A DNA stretch of 20,945 nt from Actinomycetes bacterium (GTDB lineage: Bacteria; Actinomycetota; Acidimicrobiia; Acidimicrobiales; RAAP-2): assembly GCA_021800645.1 (NCBI GenBank), contig JAJYYT010000001.1:1-20945 (forward strand). The letters are read 5' to 3'. Made by a program: the position numbers and the translations under genes. The notes beneath the pieces were generated by a model that ran no database searches, was not told where the DNA came from, and was given only the letters and a program-made list of their open reading frames with translations. Below, in pieces: positions 5,825 to 13,029 of this stretch (position 1 is the first letter of the stretch; every line of letters begins with the position of its first letter).

Positions 5825-6958
5825 ATGTTCGACTACGAGACCCGACGCAAGAGCCTGTACGAGCGGATGGCGAATCTCGGGGTCGACCTCGTGTTCCTCC
5901 CACCCTCGGGGGACCTCGAGTACCTAACCGGGTTCAAGCGGCGTGTCCCTGCCTTCGGCAACATCGAGTACGCGCACAGCTGGGTGACCGGTTGCTTCCT
6001 CGCCCCCGACCGCGAGCCGGCGTTCGTGCTGCCGCGGATGGTGGTGGCCTTCGACACTCCGGATGGCCTCATCGGCGACGTGACGATCGTGGCTGAGACC
6101 GACGACAGCGATGCAGCCTTCCGGCGCGTCGCCCAGTCCTTTGGCGCGGTCTCAAGGCTCGGCATCGGCGCGCGAGCGTGGGCTGACACGACGGCAGCCC
6201 TGCTGGCACTGCTGGGGTCGTGCGAGCTAGTGAGCGCGGATCGCCTCGTGAACCCGATGCGCCGAGTCAAGTCGTCCGACGAGCTCGAGAGGATGGCGAA
6301 GGCGTGCCGCATTGTGGACGAGACGCTCGCGCTGGTGAGCCCGTCAGTACGCGCCGGGACGACTGAGCTCGAGATCGCCCGTGACGTCGATTTCCACATG
6401 CGTGAGTTGGGCTCGGTCGTGCCCTCGTTCGACACCGGCGTCTTCAGTATGGGCGCGGCGAGCGAACGCGACGCGAGCGTGCGCCTGTCGGCGGGCAGGC
6501 TCGTGCCGGGGATGGGCGTCTCCTTCGACTTCGGTGCCGTCGTGGACGGCTACTGTTCCGACTTCGGCCGGACCATCCACGTCGGTACGCCCTCGAGGGA
6601 GTACGAGCGCGTCTACGAGGTGGTGATGGCCGCGCAGGCCGCGGGCATCGCGGCCGCGCGTCCCGGTGTACGTGCGTCGGCGGTTCACGCGGCCACCCGC
6701 CAGGTGATCGTGGAGGCAGGACTCGGCGAGTGGTTCCGGCACCGCACGGGTCACTGCATCGGCCTCGACGTCCACGAGCGCCCGTTCATCTCGGAGGAGG
6801 ACGACACGCCCCTCGAGCCCGGGATGACGTTCACCATCGAGCCGTCGGTGTTCCGCCCCGGGCGCTACGGCGTACGCGTCGAAGACGTCGTGGTCTGCGC
6901 GCTGTCCGGTAGCCGGAAGCTGAACGAGTACCCGGTCACCCTCGTCGCCAACGGTTGA
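5825..6958 (+). CDS. M24-family metallopeptidase (Xaa-Pro dipeptidase/aminopeptidase-like)
   Basis: A cytoplasmic 377-residue enzyme with the usual two-part build: a creatinase-type N-terminal domain (about 1-145) and a pita-bread catalytic domain (about 150-377). All five dinuclear-metal ligands of M24 peptidases can be placed: D235 (SFDFGA), D246 (CSDFGRT), H310 (RTGHCIGL), E339 (FTIEPSVF) and E353 (VRVEDVVV). H317 in DVHERP is the expected substrate-site His. Creatinases lack these ligands, so a true metallopeptidase, splitting Xaa-Pro or similar bonds, is likely. The start at ATG 5825 is chosen for the GGAGAGG site upstream and because family homology begins there; the frame is open to 5417 without support. 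It lies upstream of the IclR gene and may feed an amino acid into the adjacent catabolic cluster (inference). Confidence 0.85.
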   Translation: MFDYETRRKSLYERMANLGVDLVFLPPSGDLEYLTGFKRRVPAFGNIEYAHSWVTGCFLAPDREPAFVLPRMVVAFDTPDGLIGDVTIVAETDDSDAAFRRVAQSFGAVSRLGIGARAWADTTAALLALLGSCELVSADRLVNPMRRVKSSDELERMAKACRIVDETLALVSPSVRAGTTELEIARDVDFHMRELGSVVPSFDTGVFSMGAASERDASVRLSAGRLVPGMGVSFDFGAVVDGYCSDFGRTIHVGTPSREYERVYEVVMAAQAAGIAAARPGVRASAVHAATRQVIVEAGLGEWFRHRTGHCIGLDVHERPFISEEDDTPLEPGMTFTIEPSVFRPGRYGVRVEDVVVCALSGSRKLNEYPVTLVANG

Positions 6959-7053
6959 GCGCCCGACGGTCCCGGCTCCCGAGGGGTACGTGAGGCACCA
7001 GCAAGCTCGTTCGGCGCGTCCGAGCGTCAGGGGTTCGCGCTGCGATCACCCGC

Positions 7054-7059
7054 TACCAT
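7054..7059 (+). promoter_or_regulatory. -10 element for a leaderless iclR-type transcript
   Basis: TACCAT ends 9 bases before the ATG at 7069, and no Shine-Dalgarno sequence lies between. Transcription would begin at or next to the ATG, giving a leaderless mRNA, which is common in actinobacteria. No clear -35 is seen. Confidence 0.45.
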
Positions 7060-7068
7060 TCACGACCG

Positions 7069-8019
7069 ATGCCGTCCAGAGCGCCTGCAGCTCCTGAGCC
7101 GAAGTCGGCCGCTCCCAGGCGCCTTGCCCCACCCCTCGGGTCCGGGCGGGACCGCGTCGCAGCGAAGCGTCTGGCGTCGGGTGGTGCCTCACCTCGTGCA
7201 CCTCGTCGGACCCGTGCCGCGAGCGACGGCGTAAGGCCGCGGGTGGAGTTCGTGCAGTCACTCGAGCGCGGCTTCGCGGTGATCCGCGCCTTCGGGCCCG
7301 ATCACACTCACATGAGCGTCACCGAGGTGGCACAAGCGACGGGGCTGACCCGGGCGGTGGCGAGGCGCTTCCTCCTCACCTTGGTCGAGCTCGGCTACGT
7401 GCGCAACGAGGGGCGCTCCTTCTCGTTGCGGCCACGCATCTTGGAGCTCGGCTACGGCTACCTGTCGGGGCTCAGCTTCCCCGAGATCGCGCAGCCCTAC
7501 ATGGAGGAGCTTTCGGCGAAGGTGCAGGAATCGACCAGTGCGGCCGTCCTCGACGGTGACGAGATCGTGTACGTCGCGAACGCCGTCCCGCGTCGGGTCA
7601 TGACCATCAACGTCCCGATTGGAGGTAGGGACCCCGCCTACTGCACGTCGCTCGGGCGGGTCCTGCTCGCGCGGCGAAGCGACGAGGAGATCGACGCCTA
7701 CTTGGAGAGGGTCGTCCTGGAGCCGCGCACCGACGTGACCGTCACCGACCCCGCCGAGCTGAAGCGGGTCCTCCTGAAGGTGCGTGCCCAGGGCTACGCG
7801 ATGGTGGACCAGGAGCTCGAAGACGGCCTCAGTGCCATCGCGGTGCCGGTGCACGATGGGGCCGGCGCGGTTGTGGCCGCCATGAACGTGAGCGCCTACA
7901 CGCTGCGCGCGAGCCCCCAGGTGTTCGTCCGCGAGTTCCTCCCCGCGCTGAAAGAGGCCGTCGTGCGGCTCGAAGAAGAGGTGCGGGTCTCCGTGCAGCT
8001 CAAGGCTTCGGTGTCATGA
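7069..8019 (+). CDS. IclR-family transcriptional regulator (PcaR/PobR-like)
   Basis: A regulator of catabolic genes. Residues about 60-125 form the winged helix-turn-helix (FVQSLERGFAVIRAFG, then MSVTEVAQATGLTRAVARRF). Residues about 135-310 form the effector domain, with Y-C-T-S-L-G-R-V-L-L and D-Q-E-L-E-D-G-L-S-A-I-A-V-P-V typical of the PcaR/PobR branch. The length of 316 exceeds the family's roughly 250 because of a 55-residue Ala/Pro/Arg-rich N-terminal tail. If the true start were a GTG near residue 59 the protein would be normal in size, but the -10 box placed just before ATG 7069 favours the long form. The gene converges with the Fe-S flavoprotein gene and overlaps its 3' end by 20 bases. 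It is the only regulator in the catabolic island, so it probably controls that set; the effector is unknown. Confidence 0.9.
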   Translation: MPSRAPAAPEPKSAAPRRLAPPLGSGRDRVAAKRLASGGASPRAPRRTRAASDGVRPRVEFVQSLERGFAVIRAFGPDHTHMSVTEVAQATGLTRAVARRFLLTLVELGYVRNEGRSFSLRPRILELGYGYLSGLSFPEIAQPYMEELSAKVQESTSAAVLDGDEIVYVANAVPRRVMTINVPIGGRDPAYCTSLGRVLLARRSDEEIDAYLERVVLEPRTDVTVTDPAELKRVLLKVRAQGYAMVDQELEDGLSAIAVPVHDGAGAVVAAMNVSAYTLRASPQVFVREFLPALKEAVVRLEEEVRVSVQLKASVS

Positions 8020-9865
8020 GCGCCGCTCCGGCCGCCTCCCGCGAGGCGGCGGCAGGCGGGGGAGAGGGGATCTTCGCCAGCGTTACGAGCGGCGTCGGGA
8101 GGCACGGCGCCTGGGGCGCGAAGCCCGAGCGGACGCCGGGCGGCTCGCTCGTGGCGCGCCGGGCGAGCTCTGCGAGCACCGGCCCGCAGTAGCGGCCCTG
8201 GCACTTGCCCATCCCCGCACGCGTGAGCCGCTTGAGCGCACCCGCAGAGGCGGACCACGGCGCGCCCGCCTTCGTGAGCTGGCCCAGGGTGACCTCCTCG
8301 CAGCGGCACACCACCGTGTCGGAGCTGGCCAGCTGGTCCACCAGGCGCGGGCCGTCGAAGAGTCGCCACAGCGAGCGTTGGAAGCGCTCGTGGCGAGCGA
8401 GCACCTCGGTGAGGCGCCGCTCCTCCGCGGCGGCCCCGGGGGGGACGCGCCCGACCGAGCGCGCTGCGTCGAGGCCGGCGAGGGCTCCCATCGCCTGGGC
8501 CACGTGCGCGCCGGCGATCCGCCCGCCGTCCCCCGCGCACCACACCCCTTCCACCGAGGTCCTGCCTCGCCGGTCGCGCACGACGGTGAGGGCCCCGGTG
8601 CGCTCGTCGAGGGACTGGGCGCAGCCGAGCGTCCTCGCGAGCTCGGCGGAGGGGACGAAGCCGTGGCCGAGGCAGACCGCGTCGACATGGAACCGCCGGC
8701 GCCCGGCCCGGAGTGGGCGTCCGCGGGCGTCGAGCGGGGCCACCTCCGCCCACTCCACGCGGCCGTCCCCCCCCGCCGCCACGACCGCGGAGCGTGCGAG
8801 CAGCTCCACGCCCGCGAGGTCGCGCAGGTAGCCCAGGCCCTGGCCGGCGTCGCGCGCCGAGGCCGCCAAGAGGCCCACGAGGTGCACCGCCGCCGCGAGC
8901 CGGAAGAGCGGCGCCGTCTCGGCGACCGCCACCACCTCGACGCCGGCTGCGCGAAGCTCCGCGGCGACCTGAAGGTTGAGGGGACCGTTCCCCGAGACGA
9001 GCACGCGCCGGCCGGCAGCGACGAGGTATGAGCGCAGGAGCGTCTGCGCCGCCCCGGTGGTCATGACGCCGGGCAGCGTCCAGCCCGGGAATGGGACGCC
9101 GCGCTCGAAGGCACCGGTCGCGAGAACGAGGGCGCGTCCCGCGATCACGTACCGGCGGTTGGAGGAGGCCGCGAGGAGCTGGTCGACGCCGGTCGAGCCC
9201 CACACCCAGGTCTCGCGCAGCGTCCGCACCGGGGATGTCGTCACGCGCGCGAGGAGCGCCCGACCTGCCAGGTACTGCGAGTCGAGCGCCGCCTCGTCCA
9301 GCGCGAAGCCCTCGGCGGGCTGCTTGAGGTACTGCCCGCCCCCGGCCCGGCGGTTGTCGACGAGGAGCACGCTCGCACCCGCGTCCGACGCGGCGAGCGC
9401 GGCCGCGAGCCCCGCGGGGCCAGCCCCGACGACCACCACGTCGGCGTCCAGCTCCTCTTCGGGCAGCTCGGCCACCTCGGTGCCGGCGCGCTCGAGCGGG
9501 CGCGGCGGGTGATCCTTTGTCACCGCGAGCCCCGGGATGACCTTCTCCATGCACGCGAGGCGGCCGCTCTGTCCGTCGATGGTGATCGCGCACTCGGAGC
9601 ACACGCCCATCCCGCAGAAGACCCCACGCTCCCCGGTGGTGCGGGTCGAACGGCATGCGAGCCGTCCCGCGGCGACGAGGGCGGCGGCGACGCTCTCCCC
9701 GCTGCGCGCGTCGATCGTCTCGCCTTCGTAGGTGATCTCGGTGTCCACGGGCGCCGGCGCGATGCCGGGCTTCCCGACGCGCACCGGGGCGCCGGGCGGG
9801 TCCGCGTCGCGTCGCGCCGCGCCGCCCGGGCGTCCCCCTCGGCTCGCCAGCCTCGGCAGCCTCAC
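8000..9865 (-). CDS. Fused 2Fe-2S / FAD-NAD(P) / BFD-type oxidoreductase (SoxA/HcnB/LhpE-like)
   Basis: Electron-transfer flavoprotein of about 621 residues. An Arg/Gly/Pro-rich tail (1-40) precedes a ferredoxin-type 2Fe-2S domain with C84-x4-C89-x2-C92-x12-C105 (GVFCGMGVCSECAITIDG). Next is a two-dinucleotide-fold flavoprotein core starting DVVVVGAGPAGLAAAL (GxGxxG 147-152). Last is a BFD-like 2Fe-2S domain with C520-x-C522 (VVCRCEEVTL) and C555-x4-C560 (GKCQGRYCGP). This layout equals the small Fe-S subunit plus the large flavin subunit of opine, hydroxyproline and cyanide-forming amine dehydrogenases fused into one chain. It resembles the N-terminal half of sarcosine oxidase alpha without the folate-binding T-protein part. 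Such proteins work with a DadA/SoxB-type FAD subunit, and the one at 18939 is a candidate. GTG 9865 overlaps the GcvPB-like TGA (GTGA), so it is translationally coupled as the last gene of the operon. Confidence 0.85.
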   Translation of the reverse strand: MRLPRLASRGGRPGGAARRDADPPGAPVRVGKPGIAPAPVDTEITYEGETIDARSGESVAAALVAAGRLACRSTRTTGERGVFCGMGVCSECAITIDGQSGRLACMEKVIPGLAVTKDHPPRPLERAGTEVAELPEEELDADVVVVGAGPAGLAAALAASDAGASVLLVDNRRAGGGQYLKQPAEGFALDEAALDSQYLAGRALLARVTTSPVRTLRETWVWGSTGVDQLLAASSNRRYVIAGRALVLATGAFERGVPFPGWTLPGVMTTGAAQTLLRSYLVAAGRRVLVSGNGPLNLQVAAELRAAGVEVVAVAETAPLFRLAAAVHLVGLLAASARDAGQGLGYLRDLAGVELLARSAVVAAGGDGRVEWAEVAPLDARGRPLRAGRRRFHVDAVCLGHGFVPSAELARTLGCAQSLDERTGALTVVRDRRGRTSVEGVWCAGDGGRIAGAHVAQAMGALAGLDAARSVGRVPPGAAAEERRLTEVLARHERFQRSLWRLFDGPRLVDQLASSDTVVCRCEEVTLGQLTKAGAPWSASAGALKRLTRAGMGKCQGRYCGPVLAELARRATSEPPGVRSGFAPQAPCLPTPLVTLAKIPSPPPAAASREAAGAALMTPKP

Positions 9866-11469
9866 GACGCCGGGCGCTTGGCGCGGTAGGCACGCCAAGT
9901 GGTCGCCCAGCGCGCCGGGTCGTCCAGGGCACCGCCGTCCAGGCGGTGGGTGACCTGGCGGTGCGGCGCCGTCCGGACCACCTCGGGGTGCTCGTAGGCC
10001 TCGGCGCACACGAGCGCGAGCACGTCGAGCCACTCATCGACGTCTTCCTTGGACCACAGCTCGCCCGCCTCGGGGGTGAACGGCTCGGGCACGATCCACG
10101 GCTCGTGACTGAGCCAGAAGGCGTCGATCCCGAAGTCCGTCATGCGGTGCTGTACGTCGACGGCGCCGACGCCGGTCTCCTGCGCGAGCGTTTCCAGGCT
10201 GTAGCGGCACATCTCGAGACGGTGGGTGCCGACCTCTGGGTTCGACCGGGTCACCCCGCGTACCGATCGCAGTCGCGCGTCGATGTAGTTGCTCACGAGC
10301 ACCGAGAGGTCGGACGCCTCGCCGATGCCGTCTGCCCCCATGGCGCGCACCCACGCGTAGGCCTTCACCACCTGAGGCAGGTTGCCCAGGTACTCCCGGA
10401 CCCGACCGACGCCGCGTTCGGGCTCGACGAGGCGGAAGGTCACGTCGGCTCGGCCGAAGGCTGGCAAGTCGAAGCTGGCACCCTGGGGGTCGGGCTTGCC
10501 GTCGAGCCCGATGGCCGTGACGAGCGGTCCGGGGAGATAGTGGGCGAGACGCTCGGTGCAGCCGTACGCGCCCACGGCGGGGCCGTTGCCCTTTGGGGCG
10601 CCGAAGGTCTTGTGCAGCATGAACATGCACGCGTCGAAGCCGAGGTCGGCTGCCCGCAGCTTGCCCATCACGCCGTTGAAGTTGGCGTGGTCGTAGAAGC
10701 ACAGCCCACCGACGGAGTGCACCGACTCGACCCAGTCCCCGATGTCGGGGTTGTAGATCCCCATGTCGTCGGGGTTGTTCACCATGAGCGCCGCGGTGCG
10801 CTCGGAGATCGCCGAGCGCAGCGCGCTGAGCGACGCGCGCCCGCCCTCTTCGAGGGGGAGGGTGATCACCTTGAACCCGGCGGCGGCGGCGGTCGCCGCG
10901 TTGCAGGGGTGAGCCTGGATCGTGGTCACCACCTCGTCGCGCTCGGCGAGCTCGCCACGGTCGGCGTGGTAGGCGCGCGTCATGCAGACGTGGAGCCACG
11001 CCGCGTCGGCTCCGCCGCCGGGTTGGAACACGAAGCGGTCCATGCCCGACAGCTCGCGCAGCACCAGGTCGAGGCGGTAGACGATCTCCAAGAGACCCTG
11101 CACCGTGTCCTCGTGCTGCAGCGGGTGCACTTCGCGCACCTGGGGGAGGGAGGTGAGGCTTTCGGAAAGCGCGGGGTTGTACTTCATCGTGCAGGTCCCG
11201 AAGAGGCTGACGCCCATCATCCCGAGGGTCTGCTGGGACAGGTGCAGGTAGTGGCGCAGGACCTCCCACTCGCTCAGCTCGGGGAGCGCGGGGGGCACCC
11301 GCCGGCGTGCCGTAGGGGAGACCAGCGCAAGGGGATCGCTTGCGGCCGCGGCCACCTCGGACTCGACCCCTGGGACGAGCGCGCCGCGGCGACCGGGGTG
11401 GCCGAGCTCGTGGACGAGCGGCTCGTCCCACACGGCGGCGTGGTAGCGGCGGCCGCGGGTCCCGCTCAT
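9862..11469 (-). CDS. Divergent GcvPB-like PLP enzyme (glycine dehydrogenase subunit 2 family)
   Basis: A 535-residue fold-type I PLP protein of the glycine decarboxylase P-protein family, C-terminal-type subunit. MKYNPALSESLTSLPQVREV, then HPLQHEDTVQG, align with the conserved P-protein start. K287 in FMLHKTFGAPKG is the PLP lysine, and FYDHANFNGVMGK matches the YDGANLNAIMGK block. Signatures near the cofactor differ from true GcvP: HGTNPAS is HPCNAAT (187-193), and the Gly-rich HGGGGPG after the lysine is PKGNGPAVG. No gcvH or gcvT is nearby. It overlaps the GcvPA-like gene by ATGA and the Fe-S flavoprotein by GTGA, so all three are translationally coupled. I infer a PLP decarboxylase or related lyase on another amino acid, probably as a heterotetramer with the GcvPA-like subunit. 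Homology-based naming would call it gcvPB. Confidence 0.85.
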   Translation of the reverse strand: MSGTRGRRYHAAVWDEPLVHELGHPGRRGALVPGVESEVAAAASDPLALVSPTARRRVPPALPELSEWEVLRHYLHLSQQTLGMMGVSLFGTCTMKYNPALSESLTSLPQVREVHPLQHEDTVQGLLEIVYRLDLVLRELSGMDRFVFQPGGGADAAWLHVCMTRAYHADRGELAERDEVVTTIQAHPCNAATAAAAGFKVITLPLEEGGRASLSALRSAISERTAALMVNNPDDMGIYNPDIGDWVESVHSVGGLCFYDHANFNGVMGKLRAADLGFDACMFMLHKTFGAPKGNGPAVGAYGCTERLAHYLPGPLVTAIGLDGKPDPQGASFDLPAFGRADVTFRLVEPERGVGRVREYLGNLPQVVKAYAWVRAMGADGIGEASDLSVLVSNYIDARLRSVRGVTRSNPEVGTHRLEMCRYSLETLAQETGVGAVDVQHRMTDFGIDAFWLSHEPWIVPEPFTPEAGELWSKEDVDEWLDVLALVCAEAYEHPEVVRTAPHRQVTHRLDGGALDDPARWATTWRAYRAKRPAS

Positions 11470-12929
11470 CGCCGACCGTCGCCGGCGCTCGGGGAGGGCA
11501 TGGCGCCGGCCGGGTCGGACACCATGGCGTCCGCCGCGTCGCCGAGCAGGTCGTCGAGCGCGGCCACGAGGCGCTCGACGTCGGCGGCCGTGTGCAGCTC
11601 GGTCAGGCAGTAGAGCGCAGACTGGCCGAGCTCGGGGAACGTCTCGGACAGGTCGAGGCCGCCAAAGATCCCGCGGCGCCGCAAGGCGCCGTGGATCTCT
11701 GCGACGCGCAGCCCCGTGCCGCCGAAGTCCACGACGAGCTCCTTGAAGAAGCCGGACGGGAAGCGGACGCGTACCCCCGGCAGCGCGGCGAGGCGCTGCG
11801 CCGCGTGATGGCTGCGCTGGAGAATCGCCGCGCCGACGTCGGCGAACCCCTGCGGACCCATCACCGCCATGTACGCCGCGTTGGCGATCGACCACATGTA
11901 GACGGAGTTGCCGGTCCAGTCGTTGCCCTGCTCGCGCGCACCGTAGGAGGTCTGCGCGAAGAGGCTGATGCCAAAGCCGCGCTCGCCGGGCTCGGTCGTG
12001 TCGCAGAGGCTCACCTGCAGGGTGGGGAACTCACGCGCGTAACGTTCCTCGTCGCGGCTCGCGATGAAGCCGCCGGCGCCCCCGCCAGCGTTCAGGTGGA
12101 CGCCGAGCGTCTGGATCGTGCCGACGGCGAGGCCGGCACCCAGCTCACCCGGAGGAGCGAGCACCCCCAGGGAGAGCGGGTCGACGCCCACCACCAGCTC
12201 GGCGCCGGCGTCGGAGACCATGACGGCCACCTCGGCGACCTGGTCCTCCACGACGCCGAAGAAGTTGGGGTTCTCCACGTACACGGCGGCCACGTCCGAG
12301 GAGAGCTTGGCAGCGAGGTCGTCGAGGTCCACGCGCCCGTCGCTTCGCCGCCAAGCGACGGTGCCGAGGCCGAGGTGGGCCGCGAGCTCCGGGCTGCCGC
12401 AGTAGTTGACGATCACCGCGCGCCGCTCGGGGTCGAGCACCTCGGGCACGAGGACGCGCCCGCGTCCGGTCATGCGGGCGGCCATGCGCAGCGCGTGGCC
12501 GGCGGCGCACCCCCAGCTGTAGACGGGGAGGCCGACGAAATCCAGGTCGAGCAGCTCGCCGAGCTGGCTCGCGTACTCGAACCACGCCTGGAAGCGCCCC
12601 TGGTCGGACGACGGCGTGCCCCACACCGAGGTGAGCCACTCGCGCCGGGCCGCGATCTCGTCGCAGATCGCCGGGACGTGGTGGCGCCAGTAGCCGCCGC
12701 CGAGGAAGCTGAGGGACTCCTCGCAGGTGCTCGTACGCGAGAGGAGGCCCAGGAGGTGGCGGCGCAACGCGGCCTCCGAGGCGAGCTGGGGAGGGAGCCG
12801 TAGTGGTGCCGCGAGGCGGTGCGCCTGCGGGATCTGCTCGAAGAGCTCTTCGACGCTCTCGGCACCGATCTCCTCGAGCATCTCGGCTCTTTGGTCGGCG
12901 AGCGCGCTCGCCATGAAGGGATGTGCCAC
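11466..12929 (-). CDS. Divergent GcvPA-like subunit (glycine dehydrogenase subunit 1 family)
   Basis: The 487-residue partner of the GcvPB-like protein. Family blocks are clear: RAEMLEEIGAESVEELFEQI near the N-terminus, SFLGGGYWRHHVPA (74-87), VENPNFFGVVED (218-229), VGVDPLSLGVLAPPGELGA (247-265). In true GcvPA the stretches YTPYQPEISQG and SLYDGATA shape the active site. Here they read SVWGTPSSDQG (101-111) and PVYSWGCAA (135-143), and the RREKATSNICTNQ block is replaced by REQGNDWTGNSVYMWS. These changes suggest altered substrate or loss of the lipoyl-protein partner. The start is GTG 12929, with GAGGA 6 bases upstream. The stop overlaps the next ATG (ATGA), which implies matched synthesis of the two subunits. 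Automatic annotation would probably call it gcvPA; I would not assume glycine cleavage. Confidence 0.85.
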   Translation of the reverse strand: MAHPFMASALADQRAEMLEEIGAESVEELFEQIPQAHRLAAPLRLPPQLASEAALRRHLLGLLSRTSTCEESLSFLGGGYWRHHVPAICDEIAARREWLTSVWGTPSSDQGRFQAWFEYASQLGELLDLDFVGLPVYSWGCAAGHALRMAARMTGRGRVLVPEVLDPERRAVIVNYCGSPELAAHLGLGTVAWRRSDGRVDLDDLAAKLSSDVAAVYVENPNFFGVVEDQVAEVAVMVSDAGAELVVGVDPLSLGVLAPPGELGAGLAVGTIQTLGVHLNAGGGAGGFIASRDEERYAREFPTLQVSLCDTTEPGERGFGISLFAQTSYGAREQGNDWTGNSVYMWSIANAAYMAVMGPQGFADVGAAILQRSHHAAQRLAALPGVRVRFPSGFFKELVVDFGGTGLRVAEIHGALRRRGIFGGLDLSETFPELGQSALYCLTELHTAADVERLVAALDDLLGDAADAMVSDPAGAMPSPSAGDGRR

Positions 12930-12988
12930 GTCCGTCCTTTCCTCGCTTTCCTCCTCGGCTAGCCGACCGGGGTGGCGTCGGCGCGCCC

Positions 12989-13022
12989 GCCGGCCCCGGC
13001 CGGCTCGCGCCCCCGGCCGGCG
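12989..13022. repeat. GC-rich inverted repeats between the AcoX-like and GcvPA-like genes
   Basis: gccggcc (12989-12995) and ggccggc (12998-13004) form a tight inverted repeat, and a further ccggccggc copy follows at 13013-13021, so alternative hairpins are possible. They lie in the 100-base gap of the operon and might act in mRNA stability or attenuation. In DNA this GC-rich they could also be chance. Confidence 0.3.
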
Positions 13023-13029
13023 CCCTTGG

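Noticed and set aside
5825..6958. Creatinase feeding a sarcosine oxidase-like flavoprotein
   Set aside because: All five M24 metal ligands are present, whereas creatinase has lost them, and the flavoprotein lacks the T-protein domain of sarcosine oxidase alpha.
7896..10037. A 713-residue minus frame overlapping the Fe-S flavoprotein
   Set aside because: It is Arg/Gly-rich with no motif; the other frame carries all the cysteine clusters and the GxGxxG fold.
9862..12929. Calling the pair an ordinary glycine cleavage P-protein
   Set aside because: Several conserved blocks near the active site are changed and no H or T protein gene is in the window. Family membership is certain but glycine as substrate is not.
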